Source: Agrobacterium tumefaciens
GTDB taxonomy: Bacteria > Pseudomonadota > Alphaproteobacteria > Rhizobiales > Rhizobiaceae
Direction of reading: 5' to 3'
DNA length: 64,000 bases
NCBI RefSeq assembly: GCF_013318015.2
Contig: NZ_CP115842.1
Span: forward strand, 620,001 to 684,000
Part shown: positions 18,637 to 27,613 of the stretch, in pieces
How positions within the stretch are numbered: position 1 is the stretch's first letter
How the letters are laid out: each line of letters begins with the position of its first letter
Position numbers and translations under genes: made by a program
The notes under the pieces: model-generated
The model's input: the letters and a program-made list of their open reading frames with translations, nothing else
Told to the model about the DNA's origin: nothing
Databases searched by the model: none

Positions 18637-20185
18637 GATTGGCTCCCATTTCTCCAACGACTTTCACATGAATGCGGGTGGCATTGCCGGGCAGATAGGC
18701 AAGCGGCATATCCTCGCGCTCGATGACTTCCAGCGTTTCGGCCAGTGCGCCAGCCGCAATCGCCTTTTCGCGTGCCTCGGCCTCCGCCTCCGCAAGCGCG
18801 CTTTCACGCGTGCGCCCCTCGATCAACGAGAAGACGCGGTCCGTCTCGCCGCTGATCTGCGCGATCGCTGCACCCACGGCATTCGCCACCGCGAAATTCT
18901 CGGGGCGGATGACGTCCAGATCACCGATACGGTCAGGCATGAGAATGGAGCCGCCGCCAACGGCGATCACCGGCACCGGTGATGACGAGATGCGGCTGCG
19001 CTCCACACAGGACTCGAGCATGTCGTTGATCTTTTTGACTGCGGCATCCACCAGCCGCTTGTCCAGAGTGGAAACCAGAGCCTTCTCGCCCACGTCCGCC
19101 TTGCCGGAGGCGACAGCGATATCGGTTGCAGTCAGGGTCGTGCCGCCGAAGCAGAGCGCCTCACGGCGGACGCGGTAACCGACTGATTTCGGGCCAACGG
19201 TGAGGCCATGTTCGCCATTGACCACCAGCGAGCCGCCACCGAGACCGATCGAGAACACATCCGGCATGCGGAAATTGGTGCGCACGCCACCAATATCCAC
19301 CGTCGTGGACGCCTGGCGCGGAAAGCCGTGCGACAGCGAGCCGACATCGGAGGTGGTGCCGCCGACATCCACGACCACGGCATCCTTGAGGCCGGTGAGG
19401 AAAGCAGCGCCGCGCATGGAATTCGTCGGGCCGGAGGCGAAGGTGAGCACAGGGAAGCCGCGCACCACATCCGCCGCCATCAGCGTGCCGTCGTTCTGGG
19501 TGATGTAGAACGGGCAGGTTATGCCCGCTGCCTTCAGCGCCTCGCCGAAAGCGGCAACGGTGCGGTCCGCAAGCGAAAGAAGGCTGGCATTCATGATCGC
19601 AGCACTTTCGCGGGCGAGCAGACCATGCCGTCCGATATCCTTGGACATAACCACCGGCAGGCCGGGGCAGCGCTCCTGCAGGATATCCTTCGCCCGCACT
19701 TCCATCGCATCATTGATGCCGCTGAAGACGCAGGTGACGGCCGCGGCCTTCAGGCCCTTTGCGCGGATATCGGCGGCAATGCGGACGATTTCGTCCTCAT
19801 CGAGGGCTGAGATTTCGCGTCCGTCGAATTCATATCCGCCGCGGACCTGATAACCGTGGTTACCAACGATTTCCCGGAGGTCATCCGGCCAGTCGACCAT
19901 CGGCGGCAGGCCGGCGCCGGACGGCAGGCCGATCCGGATGGCGGCGACCTCGTCCATATGCCGCCGCTCGATCACCGCATTGGTAAAATGCGTGGTGCCG
20001 ATCATCACGGCACCGATGTGTGCCCTGTCGATGCCCGACGCCTCGATCACCTTTTCAAGGGCTTCGATGACACCGGACGTCACATCTTCGGTGGTGGAGG
20101 CTTTCACCCCCGCCAGAACAGTCTTTTCCTGTAACACAACGGCATCGGTATTTGTGCCGCCGACGTCAATTCCAACGCGATACAC
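18629..20185 (-). CDS. Hydantoinase/oxoprolinase A-type protein (copy 1)
   Basis: HyuA-family ATPase-fold protein of about 518 residues, paralogous to the one at 13137-14675 (shared GIDVGGTNTDAV, GTTHFTNAV, FASGPTNSMRGAAFLTGL, VVDVGGTTSDVG). A GTG at 20185 is preferred: GAGGAG lies 6 nt upstream and the product then begins VYRVGIDVGG, matching its paralogue. The alternative TTG at 20206 overlaps the upstream ATPase stop and has no ribosome site. It lies 17 nt after the ATPase gene and 8 nt inside the DUF917 gene. Confidence 0.85.
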   Translation of the reverse strand: MYRVGIDVGGTNTDAVVLQEKTVLAGVKASTTEDVTSGVIEALEKVIEASGIDRAHIGAVMIGTTHFTNAVIERRHMDEVAAIRIGLPSGAGLPPMVDWPDDLREIVGNHGYQVRGGYEFDGREISALDEDEIVRIAADIRAKGLKAAAVTCVFSGINDAMEVRAKDILQERCPGLPVVMSKDIGRHGLLARESAAIMNASLLSLADRTVAAFGEALKAAGITCPFYITQNDGTLMAADVVRGFPVLTFASGPTNSMRGAAFLTGLKDAVVVDVGGTTSDVGSLSHGFPRQASTTVDIGGVRTNFRMPDVFSIGLGGGSLVVNGEHGLTVGPKSVGYRVRREALCFGGTTLTATDIAVASGKADVGEKALVSTLDKRLVDAAVKKINDMLESCVERSRISSSPVPVIAVGGGSILMPDRIGDLDVIRPENFAVANAVGAAIAQISGETDRVFSLIEGRTRESALAEAEAEAREKAIAAGALAETLEVIEREDMPLAYLPGNATRIHVKVVGEMGANHG

Positions 20186-20202
20186 GTCAGGCTCCTCTTT
20201 TA

Positions 20203-21849
20203 TCAATCGGTCGTTTTTACGAGGAAGCGCATACGCTCTTCCTCTGTCACGGTGGGTTTCAGGCGCTCTTCCTCGTCGGTAACGACGGGGATCGCCGCGA
20301 TCAGCGCGCGGGTGTAGGGATGCTTCGGCTCGGCGAAAACCGAAGACGTCACCCCTTCCTCGACGATCTCGCCACGCAGCATGATGGCGATGCGCGAACA
20401 GAAATTGCGCATCAGCGAGAGGTCGTGCGAGATCATCAGATAGGTCAGGCCAAGCTCTTCCCGCAGCTGCAGCAGAAGGTCGATAACGGTCTTCTGCACG
20501 GAGACATCAAGCGCCGCCGTCGGCTCGTCGAGGATGAGGATCTTCGGTTCAGCCGCGAGTGCACGGGCAATGGCGACACGCTGCTTCTGTCCGCCGGAAA
20601 GTTCATGCGGATATTTACCGAGATAGGATTGCGGCAATCGCACCAGCCCCATCAGTTCCTGCATCCGGCGTTCGCGCGCCTCACCGTCCATACCGATGGA
20701 TTTCAACGGTAGGGTAAGCGTCTGCCTGACCGTGCGCTTCGGATTAAGGGAAGTGCCCGGATTTTGATAGACGATCTGCGTCAGCCGCTTGCCACGCCCG
20801 GGAGATGGGGCGTCGATGACAAGATTGCCGGAGGTCGGGCGCGAAAGTCCCATGATCATCCGGGCGACCGAGGTTTTTCCAGAACCGGACTCGCCCGCAA
20901 GACCGAAAATTTCGCCGTCCTTCAGCGTCAGGTTCACGTCGCGCACGGCGTGGTAACCGTTGCGTCTGCCGTAAATCTTGTTCAGGCCCTCGATGGTAAC
21001 GATCGGCGAGCGTGTGCTCTGCGCCAGATCGGCGACACGCGGACCGTAGAGCGGCGGCACCGCATCCAGTAGCGAACGCGTGTAGTCCGCAGCGGGAGCG
21101 TGCAGGATTTGCGTGCAGGGACCGGTCTCGACGATGTCGCCATGGTGCATAACCACGACCCGATCCGCCACCTTACGTACGACACCGAGATTATGGGTGA
21201 TCATCAGCAGCGCCATATTTTCTTCGGCAACCAGCTGGTTGATGAGATTGAGAATTTCGTCCTGCGTGGTGACGTCGAGCGCCGTGCCGGGCTCATCCGC
21301 GATGAGGAGCTTCGGCTGATGCAGCAGCGCCAGCCCGATCAACACGCGCTGGCGCATGCCGCCCGAAAGCTCGGACGGATAGGCATTCATGACCCGCTCG
21401 GTATCGCCAAGCTGCACGCGGCGCAGAACCGCTGCGATACGGGTGCGGCGCTCTGTCTTGGACGAGTTGATGCCGTTGCGCTTGTCGGCAAAGCGCATGA
21501 CATCATCGAGATGCGTGCCGATCTTGAAGACCGGATTGAAGGAAGACAGCGGGTCCTGCATGATCAGCGAAAACGCCGTTCCCTTCAGCGCCTCGCGTTC
21601 CCTTCGCGGCATGGCGAGCACATCCCGCCCGTCGATGACAATGGCGCCAGAGGCAATAGTGGCATTCTTCGGCAAAGTGCCGATGATAGCCTTGGCGGTG
21701 ACCGATTTACCCGATCCGGTTTCGCCGATCAGCGCCACCCGCTCGCCGGCTGAGACTGTGAAGGCGACATCGCGCAGCACTTGGCGCGTGCGACCGTAGT
21801 TGGTGAAGGTGACGTTGAGGTTTTCGACTTTGAGAAGCGGTTCAGTCAT
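20203..21849 (-). CDS. Peptide-type ABC transporter, fused dual ATP-binding protein
   Basis: About 548 residues with two nucleotide-binding domains: GETGSGKS with LSGGMRQR and ADEPGTALD, then GESGSGKT with LSGGQKQR and LDEPTAALD. The ATG at 21849 (MTEPLLKVENL) follows GGAAAG and lies 4 nt after the preceding permease stop; an upstream start would extend 13 codons into the permease gene. It powers the permeases at 21854-23763 and pairs with the binding protein at 15864-17459. Confidence 0.92.
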   Translation of the reverse strand: MTEPLLKVENLNVTFTNYGRTRQVLRDVAFTVSAGERVALIGETGSGKSVTAKAIIGTLPKNATIASGAIVIDGRDVLAMPRREREALKGTAFSLIMQDPLSSFNPVFKIGTHLDDVMRFADKRNGINSSKTERRTRIAAVLRRVQLGDTERVMNAYPSELSGGMRQRVLIGLALLHQPKLLIADEPGTALDVTTQDEILNLINQLVAEENMALLMITHNLGVVRKVADRVVVMHHGDIVETGPCTQILHAPAADYTRSLLDAVPPLYGPRVADLAQSTRSPIVTIEGLNKIYGRRNGYHAVRDVNLTLKDGEIFGLAGESGSGKTSVARMIMGLSRPTSGNLVIDAPSPGRGKRLTQIVYQNPGTSLNPKRTVRQTLTLPLKSIGMDGEARERRMQELMGLVRLPQSYLGKYPHELSGGQKQRVAIARALAAEPKILILDEPTAALDVSVQKTVIDLLLQLREELGLTYLMISHDLSLMRNFCSRIAIMLRGEIVEEGVTSSVFAEPKHPYTRALIAAIPVVTDEEERLKPTVTEEERMRFLVKTTD

Positions 21850-21853
21850 GGCT

Positions 21854-22735
21854 TTAGCTTTCCACGTCGAACATGTCACGCAGGCCATCGCCCAGCAGAT
21901 TGAAACCCAGCGTCACGTAAAGCACGGCCGCGCCGGGGCAGAGGACTTCCCACCAGAAATCCGGCATGAACTGGCGCCCATCGGCAACCATTGAGCCGAG
22001 ATCGGGAGTTGGCGGTTTGACGCCGAAACCGAGGAAACTCAGCGTCGCGCCAAAGAGGATGACGAATGCCGCATCCAGCGTCGTCTTGACTGATATGACC
22101 GAGACGCAATTGGGCAGAATTTCGCGAAAGAGAATGTGCAGCGGACCCGCACCTGCAAGACGTGCCGCTTCGATATAGTCCTCGGATGCGATGGATTTCG
22201 ACACCGAATAGATCAGCCGCGCATGCCAGGTCCACCATAGAAGCGTGATCGCGATCATGGCGTTCATCAAGGTGGGTTCCAGCAGGTTGGAGACCGCCAG
22301 CGCCATGACGAGGGGCGGCATGGCCAGCATCACATTCGTCAGGCCGCTGATGATTTTCTCGGTCCAGCCGCCGAAATAACCGGCGACCAGGCCAAGCACG
22401 GTGCCGACCGGGACCGAGATGCCGAGCACGCCGATGACGAGAAGAAGCGAGACCCTGAGCCCGAAGACAGTGCGGGAAAAGATGTCGCGTCCGGCCTTGT
22501 CGGTTCCGAACCAGTGCTCCAGATCCGGCGGCATGTGGCGGGCACGGAAATCGACGACCGCGCCGATATGTTTGGGATAGGGTGTAAGCCAGGGCGCAAA
22601 GATCGCCAGAACCAGCACCGACAACAGGATCAGCGAACCGATGACCGCTGCCGGATTGCGGCTGAAGCGGTACCACATCATGTAACCGGCGCTTAAGCCC
22701 CGATCGGTGGGTTCGACCATTTTCATATCAGCCAT
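21854..22735 (-). CDS. Peptide-type ABC transporter permease (DppC-type)
   Basis: A 293-residue membrane permease. A cytoplasmic N-terminus leads into a first helix (AAVIGSLILLSVLVLAIF), then the DppC landmark GTDKAGRDIFSRTVFGLR. Near residues 185-215 the coupling loop EDYIEAARLAGAG is visible. Its ATG shares one base with the stop of the DppB-type gene (TGATG), so translation is coupled. Confidence 0.92.
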   Translation of the reverse strand: MADMKMVEPTDRGLSAGYMMWYRFSRNPAAVIGSLILLSVLVLAIFAPWLTPYPKHIGAVVDFRARHMPPDLEHWFGTDKAGRDIFSRTVFGLRVSLLLVIGVLGISVPVGTVLGLVAGYFGGWTEKIISGLTNVMLAMPPLVMALAVSNLLEPTLMNAMIAITLLWWTWHARLIYSVSKSIASEDYIEAARLAGAGPLHILFREILPNCVSVISVKTTLDAAFVILFGATLSFLGFGVKPPTPDLGSMVADGRQFMPDFWWEVLCPGAAVLYVTLGFNLLGDGLRDMFDVES

Positions 22736-23763
22736 CAGCGAGCCTCCTTGCGGCGCAGGCGCGGGTCGATGATCGAGATCAGGACATCAACGATCAGGTT
22801 CGCAACGATGAAGAACAGGCCGGCCACCAGCACCACGGCAGTCACGGCATTGAGGTCTTTCTGAAGGATGGCGTTCAGCCCGTAGGATGCGAATCCGCCC
22901 CAGGCGAAGACCATTTCGATCACGAAGGCATTGCCGATCAGCGAGGCGAATTCGAGCCCCATGATCGTCAGCGGCGCGATGGAGGAAAGCTTCAGCAGAT
23001 AACGGAAGATGATGACCCGCTCCGGCACGCCGAAGCTTTGCAGGGTGAGCACGTGATCCTTGCGCTGGTTCTCGATCATCGAGGAACGCGTTATGCGGGT
23101 GATCTGGCCGATACCGGCCATGGAGAGCGCAAAGGCCGGCAGCGCAAGGTGCTTCAGCGCATCCAGCACCACATCGAACCGTCCGGCAAGCGTACCGTCG
23201 ATCAGGATGAAGCCCGTCGGGCCACCCTGCCAGCCAAGTGAATGATCGATCCTACCGATGATCGGCCACCCGGAGAGAAAGCGAGCGGCCAGCAGTTGCA
23301 GCGTGATGGCAAACAGAAAGCTCGGGATCGTCACGCCGGTGAGCGAGAGGATACGGCCGATATGGTCGAGCGGACGGTCGCGGTAATGCGCCGTGATGAC
23401 GCCGAGCGGGATGGCGACGGCAAACATGAAGATGACTGAGACCAGAACCAGTTCGACGGTCGCAGGAACGGTCTGGGCCAGATCGGTGGTGACGGGGCGC
23501 TGGGAAACCAGCGAGAAGCCCAGGTCACCGTGCAGGGCGTTGCCGATATAGTCGAGGTATTGGGCGGCGAGCGGCTTATCGAGACCCATCTCGCCGCGCA
23601 GCGCATCAACTTGTTCCTGTGTTGCCGCAGGCCCGAGCGCCATGCGCGCGGGATCACCCGGCACCACACGGGCTAGAGCAAAAATCATGATGGACAGGGC
23701 GATCATGACCAGTACGAAAGCGCCGAGCCTGTTCAAAATCGCGACCAGCGGATGTTGCTGCAT
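22735..23763 (-). CDS. Peptide-type ABC transporter permease (DppB-type)
   Basis: A 342-residue permease with an N-terminal helix, the DppB hallmark ARVVPGDPARMALGPAA, a GLDKPLAAQYLDYIGN periplasmic segment and a coupling loop near KDHVLTLQSFGV. It is the first gene of the leftward operon that runs to 12147 and is divergent from the MalT-like regulator, 136 nt away. Confidence 0.92.
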   Translation of the reverse strand: MQQHPLVAILNRLGAFVLVMIALSIMIFALARVVPGDPARMALGPAATQEQVDALRGEMGLDKPLAAQYLDYIGNALHGDLGFSLVSQRPVTTDLAQTVPATVELVLVSVIFMFAVAIPLGVITAHYRDRPLDHIGRILSLTGVTIPSFLFAITLQLLAARFLSGWPIIGRIDHSLGWQGGPTGFILIDGTLAGRFDVVLDALKHLALPAFALSMAGIGQITRITRSSMIENQRKDHVLTLQSFGVPERVIIFRYLLKLSSIAPLTIMGLEFASLIGNAFVIEMVFAWGGFASYGLNAILQKDLNAVTAVVLVAGLFFIVANLIVDVLISIIDPRLRRKEAR

Positions 23764-23899
23764 CGGTGGACCGTTCCTTGTGCATCAGTTTCCTGAGCAC
23801 AAGTTTTCATCACATGTCCTTTTGAACAATCGCAGAAAGGTATAGTTTTTTGATAAATGAGTATAGGTTTTTGAATTCAAATCTCCTATCCCTGTCTGA
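23764..23899. promoter_or_regulatory. Divergent promoter region, peptide/HyuA operon and LuxR regulator
   Basis: This 136-nt gap separates two divergent transcription units and is the most AT-rich stretch nearby (about 23810-23885), as expected for back-to-back promoters. No individual -10/-35 box or regulator site can be called safely. MalT-like regulators bind direct or inverted repeats near -35, which could be sought here. Confidence 0.5.
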
Positions 23900-26251
23900 A
23901 TGACGCTTCTGCCGCGCACCACACTCTGCCGCCGTATCGCCAGCGAAACCGCAGGCGTGATCTTTCTGCGCGCGCCGGCGGGCGCCGGGAAAAGCGTTCT
24001 CATGGACTTGCTGGCACAAGAGCTGGGGACCGAGGTATGCCGGACGCACCAGCCCAGAAGTGATGAGGCGGCAAACGGCTGGCTGCTATGGGATGTGCCG
24101 GTCTTCGCACGCGCGGTCCGCATGCCCGCCCCTATTCTGGAAACCGTGCGTTTCGTGGTCATCGCCTGCCGTCCGGATCAACGTATCAGCGGGCTGGCGC
24201 GGCAAATATTGCATCGTGGTTCGCTGACGATCGGAGCAAATGAACTGGCCTTTGGCCAAGATGAGACTGCGGGCCTTCCAACAGAACAGAAGCGTCTGGC
24301 GCTCGATGATTATGCGGGGTGGCCGGCCTTTCTGTCTCTCGCTCGCCTCGCCGACGAAAAACTATGCGTCGACTATCTGCGGGAAAATTATCTGCCGCAT
24401 CTGTCACCGGCCCAGACGGTCGCGCTTTCGCTCTGGCTCGAAAATCCCTCGGCAGAACCCGACGCTGAATGGGCAGAACTTCTGCCGCCCTTCCTGATCG
24501 CAAACCCGGAAAAACACGACACACTGATAAGGCTTCTGACCGTGGCAGCGGGAGAACGTCTCGCCACATTACAGGCTGGCAGGGCAGTGGTAGAGGTCGC
24601 TTCCGCATTCGAGAAGGAAGGGCGGGCGCTTGCGGCAATGGCCATGTTGCTTGACCGCGGTTATGAGACCCACGCCGCGCAAATCCTAGAACGCGCCCAT
24701 GGGCGCGAACTGATCTACCGAAGCAGCGTCGACAGGTTTCGCGAGATCATCATGCGGTTTTCGCAGGACATGATCGCGGCGAATGAAACAGTCCTCTTCG
24801 CCGTCACCCGCGCATTGCTGAAACAGGGCGAATTGCAACGCGTGCGCCATCTGCTTGGCAAGAGCCTCGGTTCGGATTATCTCGATCCACTCAAGGTGCT
24901 TGCCCGCGGTTCGCGTTTTTCCTTTGCCGCCCGCACCTTCCGGCTGAACCTGATGATTGCCGAGGACCTGACCCCCAATGACGCTGTGATAACGCGCCTC
25001 GGGGAATTCATGGCCGATTACCCCATGGACGATCACGGCAAATGGGCGGCCTATTACAATGCGCTGCTGGAATTCGAAATCCGCCGCCGTAATTTTCGCG
25101 AGGCCGAGGCCGCCGCCGCCCGCGCGCTTATCTATCTGCGCAAGATGGGCGGGCAGCCGCTGCTCGAATTCTTCATCCATCTGCACCAGATCGTCCTGCG
25201 ACTGATGAGCGGTGATGTGCTCTTGGCCCGTCGCGCGGCACAGGATGCGCGCACGAGGTTGGAACAGGTGCCACACGACGCCGCGCAGGAGTTCCGAATG
25301 CTGCGGCTGGCGGAAGCCTGCCTTGCCTATGAGGCGGGAAAACCGCGCGACCTGTTGCACTTCGTCGAGCATGAATTCGACCACTTCGCCGCCGCCGAGA
25401 TATGGCCGAGCCTGATGCAGTTTGCCCTGCATTATGCCTCGCAGGTGCTGATCGATCATTTTCCGATGACCGTTCGTCCGGGCTTTCTCGACGGCCTGTG
25501 GATTCACCTTTCGGAAGGCCTGCAATTCCATGCGATGATGGAGATCAGAACGGCCATCGCCTACCAGAACGCCAACCGCTGGGCGGATGCGGCAGCGACG
25601 CTCTCGGCAATTCGCATGCCGATGGGTCGCAACTGGGTGGAGAGCGCGAATGAGGACCTTGCCCGGCTCACGCGGCGCGACGAAATCGCCTATGTGATGG
25701 CCTGGCTCCGCGACGCGGTACATCTTTTCACGCCGCGCGCCTATCTCGCCCGGCAGATGGATGCAATGATCGCCAACCCCAAGGTCACCAACCGCGAAAA
25801 GGTCGCGCTCAGAATATGGCAGAGCTATGCCGCACACCAGCGTCGTGACAGTGCCGGCGCCCGCGCCCATATCCTCAACGCACTTGAATCGGCGACGCGC
25901 CTTGGCTGCAACGGCGTCCTGTCGGAGGAGCGCATATTCCTGTCGCCGCTTCTGAACAATCGCCGTATCCGCGGTTTCATCGAAACCTCTTCCGATGTCC
26001 GGAACGCGCTGTCGATTTTCGCCGCCTCGGTCAACTCGCCGCAGGCACGCGCCCTGCATGGCGGGCTTTCACAGCGGGAAGCACAGATGCTGCAATTGCT
26101 GGCCAGCGGCATGTCTAACAAGAAGATCGCGCAGACCCTCAACATCTCGGAAGTGACGGTAAAATTCCATCTCGGAAACCTGTTCCGCAAGCTGGATTGC
26201 AAACGCCGCGCGGAAGCGATCCGCGCAGCGAAAGCGCTGGGCTGGCTTTGA
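23900..26251 (+). CDS. LuxR family transcriptional regulator, MalT-like
   Basis: A 783-residue signal-dependent regulator of the large ATP-binding LuxR (LAL/STAND) class. Walker A APAGAGKS lies at residues 25-32, and the middle 550 residues are helical, TPR-like and rich in alanine and leucine. The C-terminal 65 residues form a LuxR helix-turn-helix (GLSQREAQMLQLLASGMSNK, then ISEVTVKFHLGNLFRKL). It is divergent from the importer/HyuA operon and is its likely activator, probably sensing the imported compound or a product. No alternative ATG with a better ribosome site was found. Confidence 0.88.
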   Translation: MTLLPRTTLCRRIASETAGVIFLRAPAGAGKSVLMDLLAQELGTEVCRTHQPRSDEAANGWLLWDVPVFARAVRMPAPILETVRFVVIACRPDQRISGLARQILHRGSLTIGANELAFGQDETAGLPTEQKRLALDDYAGWPAFLSLARLADEKLCVDYLRENYLPHLSPAQTVALSLWLENPSAEPDAEWAELLPPFLIANPEKHDTLIRLLTVAAGERLATLQAGRAVVEVASAFEKEGRALAAMAMLLDRGYETHAAQILERAHGRELIYRSSVDRFREIIMRFSQDMIAANETVLFAVTRALLKQGELQRVRHLLGKSLGSDYLDPLKVLARGSRFSFAARTFRLNLMIAEDLTPNDAVITRLGEFMADYPMDDHGKWAAYYNALLEFEIRRRNFREAEAAAARALIYLRKMGGQPLLEFFIHLHQIVLRLMSGDVLLARRAAQDARTRLEQVPHDAAQEFRMLRLAEACLAYEAGKPRDLLHFVEHEFDHFAAAEIWPSLMQFALHYASQVLIDHFPMTVRPGFLDGLWIHLSEGLQFHAMMEIRTAIAYQNANRWADAAATLSAIRMPMGRNWVESANEDLARLTRRDEIAYVMAWLRDAVHLFTPRAYLARQMDAMIANPKVTNREKVALRIWQSYAAHQRRDSAGARAHILNALESATRLGCNGVLSEERIFLSPLLNNRRIRGFIETSSDVRNALSIFAASVNSPQARALHGGLSQREAQMLQLLASGMSNKKIAQTLNISEVTVKFHLGNLFRKLDCKRRAEAIRAAKALGWL

Positions 26252-26299
26252 TCTCAAGTCGTGACTGCCGATCAGAAAAGCCCGCTCCCTGTCGCAAAC

Positions 26300-27613
26300 C
26301 TATTCCTCCCGGAAGGCGCGGTTGATCTGGTCTGTCAGCGGCTTGGCGATATAGGACAGCGCTGTGCGCTCGCTGGTCTGGATGAACGCCTCGGCAGGCA
26401 TGCCCGGCATCAGCGGCGCAGTGTTCAGCTTTTCCCGCTCGGCAACCGGTATGGAAATCCGCGCCAGATAATAGGAGAGGCCGGTCCTCTGATCGGTGGT
26501 GATATCGGCGGCGATGCGACTGACATGGCCTTCCAGTTCCGGCGTGACACGCTGGTTGAACGCGGTCATCCGCAGCATCGCTTTTTGCCCTACCTGCAAC
26601 TGGTCTATATCCTTCGGCACGATCTGCACCTCGAGTGCCAGTTCGTCCCCATCAGGCACGATGAGCATGATCGGGTCGGCCGGCGTCACCACGCCGCCCA
26701 CGGTATGCACCGCCATTTCATGCACCATGCCGGATTGCGGCGCGATGATATCGATGCGCTTCAGCTCGTCCTCGGCAGCGACTTTCCGCTCAACATATTC
26801 ACCTGTCTGCGCCTGTATCTCGCGCAGTTCCCGGCCCACTTCGGTGCGCAGTTCCTGATCGATCTGCAGAATCTGCAGTTTCGTTTCGGTGATCCTGCCC
26901 GCCGTCTGCGCCTGATAGGCGATTTTTTCGCCACGTTCACCGCCAAATGTCGCGGCCTGGGTCTGCAGGCTGTTCAGCCGCTGCACGGACACGATGCCCT
27001 GCTCCCGCAAGGATTTCTGCGAGGTGATCTCAGCCTGCAAAACCGCAAGCCCGTTGTCGTAGGCGACTTCCTGTGCCCTCAACCCTTCGATTTCATGTTC
27101 GAACTGGGTGATACGCTCCACAAGCTGTGCTTTGCGCCCCTCGCGATAGGATTTGCGGAATTCGAACAGCCTGGTTTCGCTACGCATGGCGGAAGCGACA
27201 TCGGGATCGTCCTTGCGCGCCACCAGAGTCTGTGGAAAAACGAGTTCCGGCAGATCGTCCCGTTCGGCCTCCAGCCTTGCCATGCGCGCGCTCAGCTCAT
27301 CCAGCCGCTTGGTCACTATGGCGAGATTAGCGCGGGTCTGGGTGGCGTCGAGACGCATGACGACGTCGCCAGCCTTTACCCTGCCACCTTCGCTCACCAG
27401 AATTTCACCGACGACGCCACCCTTGGGGTGCTGTACCTTTTTGATATAGGAATCGACCACAAGATGACCGGACGCCACGACCGCGCCAGCAAGATTTGTC
27501 ATCGCTGCCCATCCGCCGACGCCGGCCAGCAGTGCGACGCTTGCGGCAAGACCGGCAAGAAGATGTTTGCGGATGGAGCGGGACACCTGCGTGCGCTGGT
27601 CAATTTTTGACAT
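26300..27613 (-). CDS. hasE: Type I secretion membrane fusion protein (HasE/PrtE-type)
   Basis: HlyD-family periplasmic adaptor of about 437 residues. A short cytoplasmic N-terminus leads into one membrane helix (LLAGLAASVALLAGVGGWAAM), then a lipoyl half-motif, a long coiled-coil hairpin (about 110-290) and a beta-barrel. The ATG at 27613 (MSKIDQRTQ) has GGAG upstream and overlaps the exporter ATPase gene by 14 nt. It should link the inner-membrane exporter to an outer-membrane TolC-type channel, which is not encoded here. Gene symbol by context with the HasA-like and HasD-like genes upstream. Confidence 0.85.
   Translation of the reverse strand: MSKIDQRTQVSRSIRKHLLAGLAASVALLAGVGGWAAMTNLAGAVVASGHLVVDSYIKKVQHPKGGVVGEILVSEGGRVKAGDVVMRLDATQTRANLAIVTKRLDELSARMARLEAERDDLPELVFPQTLVARKDDPDVASAMRSETRLFEFRKSYREGRKAQLVERITQFEHEIEGLRAQEVAYDNGLAVLQAEITSQKSLREQGIVSVQRLNSLQTQAATFGGERGEKIAYQAQTAGRITETKLQILQIDQELRTEVGRELREIQAQTGEYVERKVAAEDELKRIDIIAPQSGMVHEMAVHTVGGVVTPADPIMLIVPDGDELALEVQIVPKDIDQLQVGQKAMLRMTAFNQRVTPELEGHVSRIAADITTDQRTGLSYYLARISIPVAEREKLNTAPLMPGMPAEAFIQTSERTALSYIAKPLTDQINRAFREE

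Noticed and set aside
24686..26059. 457-codon frame opposite the MalT-like regulator
   Set aside because: No recognisable domain. The opposite strand has a clear Walker A and LuxR helix-turn-helix in frame.
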